A DNA stretch of 18,835 bases from CAYQQU01 sp964419545. GTDB lineage: Bacteria; Bacteroidota; Bacteroidia; Chitinophagales; Saprospiraceae. Numbering within the stretch: the stretch's first letter is position 1; every line of letters starts with the position of its first letter. Location of the stretch: NCBI GenBank assembly GCA_964419545.1, contig CAYQQU010000092.1, positions 1 to 18,835 on the forward strand, read 5' to 3'. The notes beneath the pieces were generated by a model. The model saw only the letters and a list, made by a program, of their open reading frames with translations, did not search any database and was not told the DNA's origin. Shown piece after piece: positions 1-6,360 of the stretch. Position numbers and translations under genes: made by a program.

Positions 1-62
1 CACAGGGAGGTTCCAAAAGCTGGGTTTTGCAGCCAAAATGACTACCTCCAAACATACTCTTA
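1..62. repeat. Left copy of window-terminal inverted repeat
   Basis: Positions 10-54 are an exact reverse complement of 18791-18835, and the match continues to position 62 with two mismatches (51 of 53 bases). The repeat runs off the left edge, so its full length is unknown. Its inner border (CTCTTA at 57-62, next to CCTCCAAACA) resembles both ends of the palindrome at 3678-3818. I infer that it is the end of a multicopy element, perhaps an insertion sequence, because both window ends stop inside it as an assembly does when it breaks on a repeat. No transposase is visible here. Confidence 0.8.
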
Positions 63-177
63 CGGCGGCGATAATGGAAGTATTGAAGTAGATGTAGACA
101 GTGATTTTGCGCTTTTTAGCTTCAATGGCGGAAGTTTGGTAGAAAGCGATATCACATCAGCTTTGTCCCTTTACTGA
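1..177 (+). pseudogene. C-terminal tail of a truncated reading frame (partial)
   Basis: Frame 1 is open from the left edge to a TGA at 175-177, giving 58 codons. The last 38 or so, after the repeat border, have an acidic Gly/Ser/Asp-rich composition (it contains GGDNGSIEVDVDSDF) that could be the end of a secreted or surface protein. The first 20 codons lie inside the terminal repeat, so the frame crosses an element border. It may be the 3' remnant of a gene interrupted by the element, or a chance open frame. It overlaps the 3' end of the convergent PAP2 gene by 26 bases. I recognise no family. Confidence 0.25.
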
Positions 178-841
178 TCAGTAAAGGCCGGTCCAGGCGG
201 CGATCCGGAAAGGCGGGATAGCGAAAGTGGCCGTAGTAGATCAGGACGGCGATGCCTACGCCCAGCCAAGCCCCCAGGTATACGTCTTTAAAAAAATGCT
301 GCACCAGGTAGATCCGGGACAATCCCGCGGCCAGCGCCATCGCGAAGAAAAGCAGGCCCGCTCCTTTTTTTCGGGGCAACGAAAAAGCCAGGAACCCGAA
401 CAAAGCAAAAGCGGCCATGGTGTGCCCGGAAGGGAAACTGGTGTTGCCTTTATGCACTTTCACCCCTTCCACCGGCTGCAGGCGGCCGAGCTGCCCCTGA
501 GCTTCCAGGTAGGGATAAGGCCGCGGATGAGCAAAAAAGGATTTGCCGCCGAAGCTCACCAGGGTGACGATGATCGCCAGCAGGGGCACAAAAAGGGCGC
601 TGCGCAGGCGCACGAACAAAAGCCCCGCGAAAGCCAGGATGAAAGCCGCCGCTTCCCCCAGCCGGGTGGCCAGACGAAAAAACCAATCTCCCGCCAAAGA
701 ACGCCGATCGCTGAAAAAGAGCACCAGGTCGCCCGTCTCAGTGAGCAGGAGCCAGGGAATACCCGCCAGGAAGAACGCTGCGCACGCACCGAGAAAGACC
801 CGGTTTTCCCATAAAAATCGTCTAGGCGGGGGCGGCGTCAT
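152..841 (-). CDS. PAP2-family membrane phosphatase
   Basis: This 229-residue membrane protein carries all three motifs of the PAP2/acid phosphatase family: KX6RP (K100, R107-P108), PSGH (137-140) and SRX5HX3D (S175-R176, H182, D186). The two catalytic histidines are therefore present. About six hydrophobic segments are visible, near residues 15-37, 62-80, 83-98, 142-157, 160-175 and 188-204. Family members remove phosphate from lipid phosphates or pyrophosphates, such as undecaprenyl pyrophosphate, lipid A phosphates or phosphatidylglycerol phosphate; the substrate cannot be told from sequence. The start codon (839-841) lies inside the last codons of the upstream permease gene, a 20-base overlap that suggests translational coupling and a shared envelope-lipid role. 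Confidence 0.93.
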   Translation of the reverse strand: MTPPPPRRFLWENRVFLGACAAFFLAGIPWLLLTETGDLVLFFSDRRSLAGDWFFRLATRLGEAAAFILAFAGLLFVRLRSALFVPLLAIIVTLVSFGGKSFFAHPRPYPYLEAQGQLGRLQPVEGVKVHKGNTSFPSGHTMAAFALFGFLAFSLPRKKGAGLLFFAMALAAGLSRIYLVQHFFKDVYLGAWLGVGIAVLIYYGHFRYPAFPDRRLDRPLLISKGTKLM

Positions 842-2498
842 TTTTGTCTTTGCGCTTGAATAACTTCGAGAAAAAGGAGAAAAAGCGGTCGGAGTCGATC
901 ACCTTGGAGTCGTTCATGGCGCGGTAGGTAAGCACCAGCCCCAGCGGGAAGAGCACCAGGCAGGGCAGCCAGGCAGCCAGCTGGGCCGGCACCACAAAAG
1001 TCTCGGCAATCTTCCGGCAAAAGATCGTCAGAATGATGAAGAGCATAAAAAAGATGATGGACACCAGGATGGGATAGCCGAAGCCGCCCTTGCGGACAAT
1101 GGCCCCCATGGGCGCTCCGATGAAGAGGAAGATGAAACAGACCACCGCCATGCTGTATTTGGTGTGCATCTCGTAAATGAACTTCACCTCGTTCTCCTTC
1201 ATGCGGTCCAGTGAGCGGTAGGCGGAGCTCGACTGGCTTTCGATGCTGCGCACCAGGGTTTTGGCTTTGCTGAGCAAACGCCCCTGCTCTCCGATCGAGA
1301 AGGTGTGCAAGTAGGTCTCGTATTCCGGCAATTCTTTATTGATGACCTGTTCCAGGGGTCGACCGCGCGAGCGACTGGCGCGGCGGGCCCGGATAGCCGC
1401 TTCGGCGCGCCTGACTTTTTCGCTGGTAGCGGCCGTCGATCCTTTGGCGAGTACCGTTTTCACTACCTCTTCCGGCATTTCCCCGTCGGTCGTCGCGGTA
1501 TCGGAGGTAGCGGAAAGGCTGTCCTGCTCGATGATCGCTGCCAGGGAATCGGCTTTTGCCTTTTCCGCTTCCAGGTTCAGCAGGGTGCTGTCGATGGGGA
1601 TGTAAAAAAAGTATTCGCTGATGTTGTTAACGAAATTTTTCTCGCGGGTCAGTATCCGGAAAGACATCGAGTCGATCGCTTCTTTGAGCTGGTCGATGCT
1701 CATCATGTGCCGGTTCGACCGGAAGAGGTCTTCATTGGTGCGGCGCAGTTCAAACTCGCTGAGGTCGAACACCTTGGTCCACTCTTCGAATGAAACGCGC
1801 ACGAAAGGAAAGTCCTGCTTCTCCCCGCTGCGGGTGGGGCGCGTCTCGATGTACTGGTGGCCGTTGCGCAGTTTCATGACGAAGTAATCGCCGTCCTTCA
1901 TGGTGAACATCTCGCCCGTTTCGGCTGTGATCTGGGACATGCGGCCGCGCGCCGCTTCTTCATGGTCGTAAATCAGGACGTTGCGGATGGTGCGGTCGTC
2001 CGGCGCCTTGTCGCCAATGTGGATGGCGTATCCCTGAAAATCGTCGTTGAAAATCCCCTCATCGAGCCGCAGCGCGGGTTTTTGCCGCTGGATGTCGTAC
2101 ATGCGCGAACCGAACTTGAGGTTGGCGATGGGGATCAGGTTGTTGGAGGTAAAATAAGAAAAGGCGACCGCCCCGAGGGCGTAGAACATCAGCGGCTGCA
2201 TGACGCGCAGCAGGGGCACCCCGGCCGACTTGAAGCTGGAGAGTTCGTAGTACTCGGCGAGGTTGCCCAGCACCATCACCGAAGAGATCAGGATCGCCAG
2301 CGGCAGGGCCAGCGGAATGAGCGACACGCACTTGTATGCCAGCAGCTCGATCACCAGGAACATGCCCAGCCCTTTCCCCGCAATATCGTCGATGTACAGC
2401 CAGAGCGTCTGCATGACCAGTACGAAAATGGCGATCATGAAGGTGACGATAAAAGGCGGGATAAAGCTCGTAAGCAGTAATTGATCGATCTTCTTCAT
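822..2498 (-). CDS. LptF/LptG (YjgP/YjgQ) family permease
   Basis: This 558-residue protein matches the LptF/LptG permease family, the inner-membrane half of the ABC transporter that extracts lipopolysaccharide and passes it to the periplasmic bridge. There are hydrophobic segments near 12-34, 57-78 and 101-118, then a long soluble region, then three more near 450-465, 474-494 and 507-524. The conserved stretch LAEYYELSSFKSAGVP (80-95) lies after the second segment. It is much longer than the usual 350-370 residues. The extra length is in the soluble domain and includes a low-complexity Ala/Ser/Thr/Glu and Arg-rich stretch around 305-375; long forms are common in Bacteroidota. LptF and LptG cannot be separated from one copy. 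The ATG at 2496-2498 starts with MKKIDQ just before the first membrane segment. It is the first gene of the pair with PAP2. Confidence 0.9.
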   Translation of the reverse strand: MKKIDQLLLTSFIPPFIVTFMIAIFVLVMQTLWLYIDDIAGKGLGMFLVIELLAYKCVSLIPLALPLAILISSVMVLGNLAEYYELSSFKSAGVPLLRVMQPLMFYALGAVAFSYFTSNNLIPIANLKFGSRMYDIQRQKPALRLDEGIFNDDFQGYAIHIGDKAPDDRTIRNVLIYDHEEAARGRMSQITAETGEMFTMKDGDYFVMKLRNGHQYIETRPTRSGEKQDFPFVRVSFEEWTKVFDLSEFELRRTNEDLFRSNRHMMSIDQLKEAIDSMSFRILTREKNFVNNISEYFFYIPIDSTLLNLEAEKAKADSLAAIIEQDSLSATSDTATTDGEMPEEVVKTVLAKGSTAATSEKVRRAEAAIRARRASRSRGRPLEQVINKELPEYETYLHTFSIGEQGRLLSKAKTLVRSIESQSSSAYRSLDRMKENEVKFIYEMHTKYSMAVVCFIFLFIGAPMGAIVRKGGFGYPILVSIIFFMLFIILTIFCRKIAETFVVPAQLAAWLPCLVLFPLGLVLTYRAMNDSKVIDSDRFFSFFSKLFKRKDKNDAAPA

Positions 2499-2523
2499 TT
2501 GCTAGGTTGCCCGTTCAAGGTGG

Positions 2524-2556
2524 CAAAGATAGAGGGATTTCGGCACTTGGTATAAA
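2524..2556 (-). promoter_or_regulatory. Bacteroidota-type promoter for the permease/PAP2 pair
   Basis: On the minus strand TATCTTTG (2524-2531) fits the -7 consensus TAnnTTTG exactly, and TTTA (2553-2556) sits 21 bases upstream where TTTG is expected (3 of 4). The -7 box lies 25 bases before the permease start codon, so the leader would be short. No good Shine-Dalgarno sequence is seen, which is usual in this phylum. Confidence 0.6.
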
Positions 2557-2675
2557 TAAATGCCGGCCTTCACCTTTCTTTAGCACTTTACCATAAAATT
2601 TCGCAATCGCTCAAAAAGTTGCCCCCCGGGCTGTAACATTTGATTTTTTGCTTCGTCTTCCCGCTGAATGACGTT

Positions 2676-3197
2676 ATGAACCTGAAAGATTTCAAAAAGG
2701 AGGTGCTGCCGATCAAGGATAAGCTGTTTCGCTTCGCGCTCAGCCTGACCGCTGACCGCGCCGAAGCGGAAGACATCGTCCAGGAGGTGCTGATCAAAAC
2801 CTGGCGCCAACGCAGCGAACTGGGCGCCATCCGCAACCTGGAAGCCTGGTGCATACGCCTGACGCGCAACCTGACGATCGACAAACTGCGCTCCAAACAC
2901 CGGCACAACCAGCCGATCGACCAGGCCTTTGGGCTGACCGACGGCCAGGCGACGCCCCATGAGCAGGCCGAATCGCACGACCTGCTGCAACAGGTAAACC
3001 GCATCATGCGCACCCTGCCCGAAAAACAGCAGCTGGTCATGCACCTGCGGGACATCGAAGGGCTCACCTACCAGGAAATCGGAGAAGCGCTGCAGCTGCC
3101 GGTCAGTCAGGTCAAGGTCAACCTACACCGGGCCAGGGCTAAGGTCCGGCAAGCACTGTTGAAATTAGAAGCTAATGGAAAGCCGAAACATCAATGA
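2676..3197 (+). CDS. ECF-type RNA polymerase sigma factor
   Basis: This 173-residue protein is a group 4 (ECF) sigma factor. Region 2 includes AEDIVQEVLIKTWRQ (31-45) and RNLTIDKLR (64-72). Region 4 runs from about 112 to 162, with the helix-turn-helix around GLTYQEIGEALQLPVSQVK (129-147). I chose the ATG at 2676 over the in-frame TTG at 2640 because MNLKDFKKEVLPIKDKLFRF is a normal ECF beginning, while the 12 residues before it are hydrophobic and atypical. It overlaps the anti-sigma-like gene by 23 bases, so the two are probably co-translated. TGTAACATTTG lies about 35 bases upstream of the ATG and may be part of its promoter, but I cannot confirm that. Confidence 0.93.
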   Translation: MNLKDFKKEVLPIKDKLFRFALSLTADRAEAEDIVQEVLIKTWRQRSELGAIRNLEAWCIRLTRNLTIDKLRSKHRHNQPIDQAFGLTDGQATPHEQAESHDLLQQVNRIMRTLPEKQQLVMHLRDIEGLTYQEIGEALQLPVSQVKVNLHRARAKVRQALLKLEANGKPKHQ

Positions 3198-3666
3198 ATT
3201 GATCGAAAAGTATTTCGCGGGAACCAGCACGCCGGAAGAAGAACGCACCCTGCGCCGCTTTTTCCGATCCGGGGAGATACCGGAAGCACTGCAGCCCTAC
3301 CGGGCTTGGTTTGCCGCTCAGGAACAATGGCGGGAAGCCCGGCTCGACGCCGATTTCGACCGGCGCCTGTTGTCGCATTTGGAACAAAAGCCACAACCGG
3401 CTGCCCGGGTGCGCCGCCTCTATCCCGTGATCGCCCGGGTAGCAGCCGCCATCGCGCTTGTCGGCGGATTGTGGTGGGTTTTCCAACCCGCACCTCATCC
3501 GCCGGCCCGGGAAACGGCCATCGACTGGTCGCAGTACGAAGCCAAGACCCCGGAAGAAGCCTTCCTGCTTACGCATAGCGCCCTGGCCCGCCTGTCGAAA
3601 GAGATGAAACGCGGAGCGGAAAAAGCCGCTAAGGAGATTGATGAAATTTCCAGGATTGGACGTTAA
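3175..3666 (+). CDS. Anti-sigma-factor-like single-pass membrane protein
   Basis: This 163-residue protein begins with a motif common at the start of Bacteroidota anti-sigma factors (NINELIEKYFAGTSTPEEE, 5-23). A charged linker follows, then one membrane segment around 84-103. The short C-terminal domain contains KTPEEAFLLTHSALARLSKE (124-143) and ends in a basic and acidic helix. The inferred topology is cytoplasmic N-terminus holding the sigma factor and periplasmic C-terminus sensing an envelope signal. The 23-base overlap with the ECF sigma gene supports partnership. There is no FecR sensor domain, and I could not assign a named family to the C-terminal domain. The TAA stop (3664-3666) is part of the repeat motif TTAACCCGGAT. 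Confidence 0.8.
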   Translation: MESRNINELIEKYFAGTSTPEEERTLRRFFRSGEIPEALQPYRAWFAAQEQWREARLDADFDRRLLSHLEQKPQPAARVRRLYPVIARVAAAIALVGGLWWVFQPAPHPPARETAIDWSQYEAKTPEEAFLLTHSALARLSKEMKRGAEKAAKEIDEISRIGR

Positions 3667-3823
3667 CCCGGATTAAGCATGTTTGGAGCTTGCTTCTATT
3701 GCAAATCAACAGCTTAGGAACCTGTCGTCAAGATAAAATGCTCATTTACCCCGGTAAACGCACATTTTATCTTTTAGTTAACCTGTTGATTTTCATAACG
3801 AACCCGCTCCAAACATGCTCTAA
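3663..3823. repeat. Nested palindromic element I
   Basis: Three nested stems are readable: outer 13 bp (3678-3690 with 3806-3818), middle 9 bp (3704-3712 with 3783-3791), and inner 10 bp (3731-3740 with 3763-3772), which continues through TTTACC/GGTAAA to a two-base loop at 3751-3752. The element fills the gap between the anti-sigma-like gene and the first DUF4252 gene. Each border reads close to TTAGAGCATGTTTGGAG, like the borders of the window-terminal repeat. It begins with TTAACCCGGAT, which includes the preceding stop codon. There is no T-run, so it is not a standard terminator. It could be a MITE/REP-like mobile element or a structured RNA. Confidence 0.75.
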
Positions 3824-3857
3824 CCCGACCGACTTTTAATAATAAACTTTTTTTAAC

Positions 3858-4364
3858 ATGAAAATCAGCAGACTGTTATTCGCCGTGCTCCTCACCGTGA
3901 GCACCGGCCTGGGCGCCTTTGCCCAGTCGCAAATCAACGCCATCGACAAGTATTTCAAACAGTACGTCGATGATGAGAACTTTACCGTCGTGTACATCAG
4001 CCCGAAATTATTCGAGATGTTCCGGGAAGTAGACACTGCCAAATTACAACTGGATGACGAAGAAGCAGAGGCGATCATCGAGATGGCCCAGGAACTGCAA
4101 GGGTTGCGCATCCTGCAAACGGAGGTCAACGGCCGGAAATACTACGACGAAGCCCGCGCCAGGATCAACACCTCGGAATACGAGACCCTGCTGACGGTGC
4201 GCAGCAAAGAGGAAAACGACGTGGAGGTGCTGGCGCTTACCGAAGGAACCACCATCCAGGAGTTGCTCGTGCTTTCCGGAGGCGAGGATGAGTTCGTACT
4301 CATCAGCTTCGTCGGCAATATTACTATGGAAAGAGCGACGAAGCTGGCCCGCAGCTTTGAATAG
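3858..4364 (+). CDS. DUF4252 family exported protein, copy 1
   Basis: This 168-residue protein has a signal peptide ending at AFA|Q (cleavage after residue 22) and a mature domain ending in the hallmark SGGEDEFVLISFVGNI (140-155). This fits DUF4252, a Bacteroidota family of unknown biochemical function often found beside ECF sigma factors. The cleaved sequence has no lipobox, so it is probably soluble in the periplasm or secreted. It is the first of three similar genes after the sigma/anti-sigma pair and is separated from it only by palindromic element I. I infer that it is a target or modulator of that sigma system. The family assignment is from recognition of the motif, not a search. Confidence 0.85.
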   Translation: MKISRLLFAVLLTVSTGLGAFAQSQINAIDKYFKQYVDDENFTVVYISPKLFEMFREVDTAKLQLDDEEAEAIIEMAQELQGLRILQTEVNGRKYYDEARARINTSEYETLLTVRSKEENDVEVLALTEGTTIQELLVLSGGEDEFVLISFVGNITMERATKLARSFE

Positions 4365-4415
4365 CGTATCGGGAACCGCCATTTTTTGACTAATTCCACC
4401 AAACAATCTACGATC

Positions 4416-4994
4416 ATGAAAACCTACCTCGTATTAGCGCTCGGCCTGATCTTCAGTGTTTCCCTGGCGGCCCAGCGCCCCGTAAAATCATTTTACCAGG
4501 ACCACAAGCGCCTGGAAGGCGTACGCAATTACAAAGTACCGGGCTGGCTCGTATGGCTGGGCTGCACCGTGGCGCGCCCCTTCGCCGGCGAGCCCGAAAC
4601 AAAAGTGGGCCTGAAATGGGGCCGCAAAGTAAAGAAGATGCGCCTGCTCATCGCCGAAGACGACAACCCGCTGCCGCCCGGCGCCGTGGAAGATTTTGTG
4701 CAAAATGCCCGGACGCACCGCTTCGCCGACCTTTTCTACGTTCGCGAGGGCGATACCCACATCAATGTGATGGCGCTGGACAACCAAAAGGGAAAGATCA
4801 AGGAACTCGTCATCCTGGTGGACGAGCCGGGATCACTGGTCTTTATCGGTTTGAAAACCAAGATCCGCTATCGCGACATCCCCCGCCTCATCGACGAATT
4901 GATCCGCGCCGGGGAAGATGAAGGTGAAATAGATATCCAGGAGCCGGAACCGGCCGAACCGCCGGTAGCGGAAGCGGCGCCTGTGGTGAATTAA
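4416..4994 (+). CDS. DUF4252-like exported protein, copy 2
   Basis: This 192-residue protein starts at an ATG (4416) that opens a clean signal peptide with cleavage near LAA|Q (residue 19). An in-frame TTG at 4386 would add ten polar residues before the signal and is unlikely. The mature part shares the pattern FYxxxKxLExV...GWL with copy 3 (residues 26-45 here). Its equivalent of the DUF4252 hallmark is KELVILVDEPGSLVFIGLK (129-147), a divergent form. The last 25 residues are an acidic, proline-rich tail absent from the other copies. There is a 51-base gap after copy 1. The TAA stop (4992-4994) lies within the TTAACCCGGAT palindrome. Confidence 0.75.
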   Translation: MKTYLVLALGLIFSVSLAAQRPVKSFYQDHKRLEGVRNYKVPGWLVWLGCTVARPFAGEPETKVGLKWGRKVKKMRLLIAEDDNPLPPGAVEDFVQNARTHRFADLFYVREGDTHINVMALDNQKGKIKELVILVDEPGSLVFIGLKTKIRYRDIPRLIDELIRAGEDEGEIDIQEPEPAEPPVAEAAPVVN

Positions 4995-5040
4995 CCCGGA
5001 TCATTCATGGCTCCCCCGTCAGGAGAAGCCATGAATGATC
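4991..5040. repeat. TTAACCCGGAT palindrome (REP-like)
   Basis: A perfect 14-bp stem (4999-5012 with 5027-5040) encloses a 14-base loop that itself contains CTCC/GGAG. The left flank TTAACCCGGAT contains the stop codon of the gene before it. The same opening occurs at 3663 and, as TTAGCCCGGAT, at 15900. No T-run follows, so it is better described as a dispersed palindrome than a Rho-independent terminator, though it may still stop or protect transcripts. Direct repeat copy 1 begins immediately after. Confidence 0.75.
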
Positions 5041-5041
5041 G

Positions 5042-5117
5042 GCGATTCTCGGTTTGGCAGTAAGCATTTCTTAATTCGCAGCGCCGCAAGCGCAAGATAT
5101 TGGTAGATGGTTTCGAA
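5042..5117 (+). repeat. 76-bp dispersed direct repeat, copy 1
   Basis: This stretch matches 7213-7288 at 72 of 76 positions, with the first 47 bases identical. It begins GCGATTCTCGG and lies between the second and third DUF4252-like genes, 59 bases before the start of the third. It contains a small GC-rich self-complementary core (GCGCCGCAAGCGC) but no long stem. No reading frame or known RNA family is apparent. Confidence 0.85.
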
Positions 5118-5176
5118 CGAGTGGTGTGTAACACAAGTTCCTCGCAAAAAATTTCTGCTGTAATTCACAATCCATT

Positions 5177-5701
5177 ATGAAAGGAATATTGCTCATTGTT
5201 AGCCTGATGGCCTTACCGGTGATTGCCTGTACCCAGGCCCAGTCGATACAACGGTTTTACGATAAATACAAAGCGCTGGAGAACGTCTCGGAAGTCAAGC
5301 TACAAGGCTGGCTGCTCGAGGTGGCTGCTTCTTTTACCGATGAGGCGACAGCCGAAAGCCTACTGCGTAAGATCAGCCAATTGCGCATTCTGGTGATGGA
5401 AGACGGGAACCTCATTACGGAAAAGGAACACCGCCGGTTACTGCGCGACGTGAAAAAAGAGCGGTTCGAAGCGATCATGGAGATCAGGGAAGGCGGGGAA
5501 CACATCGAGTTTTTGCTACGCGAGGATAAAAATACCATCACGGACGTTTTAATCCTGGTATCCGGCGACGATGAATTTGTCCTGCTCAGCCTGGAGGGCG
5601 CCCTGCGATTCGAAGACCTGAATGACCTGCAGATCGACATCAACGGGGCAGAACATTTCCGGAAAATCCCGGAGACGAAGCGCGAGATACCGCGGGCTTG
5701 A
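5177..5701 (+). CDS. DUF4252-like exported protein, copy 3 (possible lipoprotein)
   Basis: This 174-residue protein has a hydrophobic signal followed by VIAC (15-18), a good lipobox that would place lipidated Cys18 at the mature N-terminus; cleavage by signal peptidase I after TQA is the alternative. The core SGDDEFVLLSLEGAL (129-143) is close to the DUF4252 hallmark of copy 1. FYDKYKALENV (27-37) matches the N-terminal pattern of copy 2. Copy 3 thus links the other two and supports local duplication and divergence. Its 182-base upstream region holds the palindrome and direct repeat copy 1, so it may be transcribed separately from copy 2. Confidence 0.8.
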   Translation: MKGILLIVSLMALPVIACTQAQSIQRFYDKYKALENVSEVKLQGWLLEVAASFTDEATAESLLRKISQLRILVMEDGNLITEKEHRRLLRDVKKERFEAIMEIREGGEHIEFLLREDKNTITDVLILVSGDDEFVLLSLEGALRFEDLNDLQIDINGAEHFRKIPETKREIPRA

Positions 5702-5752
5702 TCGATAACCGGAGCCTGACAGAACGGAACGCGAAACGGAGAGGCCAGAACC

Positions 5753-6349
5753 TCACCATTTCGACGAACTGATCAACGTCCCTTTGACGTTCAGCTTACC
5801 CTCCTCTTCGTAATAGCGCCACCAGGGCTCTTCCTGCAGCCACCACTGGGCGGCCTTTTCTTCTTCCAGGTCCAGGCGCAGGAGGTTCATCTGCACGTTT
5901 TCGAGTACGTCGGTCCGTGCTTCGAGGGGTGCGGCGCGCAGCCGTTCGGCGGGATGGCGGATCTCGAAGGCGTCTTTGCTTACCGGCAGGTAGCGCAGGG
6001 CGTCTTCGTTGCGAAACGTCTTTTTACCGGTGGTGTAGACGATCTCGGTGAGTTGTCCGTCCCGGTTGTAGGCCAGCGCCAACTCCCATTTGCCCGCTTC
6101 TTTCGGCCGGTCGAGGTCGTTGACGCGGACGGTGTAGATCGCTTCGTCAGAAATATTATCCACCGTGAACTTCCAGCGGCCGGCGCTGACCCACTGCGTA
6201 TCTTTGGTCATCACCCAGCTGGGGCGCTGGGAGAATTCTACGGTCCACCAGTCGTCCGGCTGCCAGGTGTCGACGGCCGAGAGGTCCTGCCCGGTCAGCG
6301 GCCAGGTCAGGATGCAAAAGGCGCATAACGCTATTATTTGCTTTCTCAT
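5753..6349 (-). CDS. Exported protein of unknown function
   Basis: This 198-residue protein has a signal peptide with probable cleavage near TG|Q (residue 20). The mature part is rich in Trp, Glu and Asp and looks mostly beta-stranded in its first half (VEFSQRPSW, GRWKFTVDN, KWELALAYN). A charged helical second half follows with clustered tryptophans (QWWLQEEPWWRYYEEE). I do not recognise a family. It lies 11 bases downstream of the transglutaminase-elicitor-like gene on the same strand, so the two very probably form an operon. A partner or substrate-handling role for that protein is conceivable but unsupported. Confidence 0.75.
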   Translation of the reverse strand: MRKQIIALCAFCILTWPLTGQDLSAVDTWQPDDWWTVEFSQRPSWVMTKDTQWVSAGRWKFTVDNISDEAIYTVRVNDLDRPKEAGKWELALAYNRDGQLTEIVYTTGKKTFRNEDALRYLPVSKDAFEIRHPAERLRAAPLEARTDVLENVQMNLLRLDLEEEKAAQWWLQEEPWWRYYEEEGKLNVKGTLISSSKW

Positions 6350-6360
6350 GATGCTTGAAT

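Noticed and set aside
2640..2675. Upstream TTG start for the ECF sigma factor
   Set aside because: The added 12 residues are hydrophobic and atypical, and the ATG at 2676 gives a normal ECF N-terminus.
4991..5040. Rho-independent terminator after DUF4252 copy 2
   Set aside because: The stem is perfect but no T-run follows on either strand, and the sequence belongs to a repeated family, so it is listed as a repeat.
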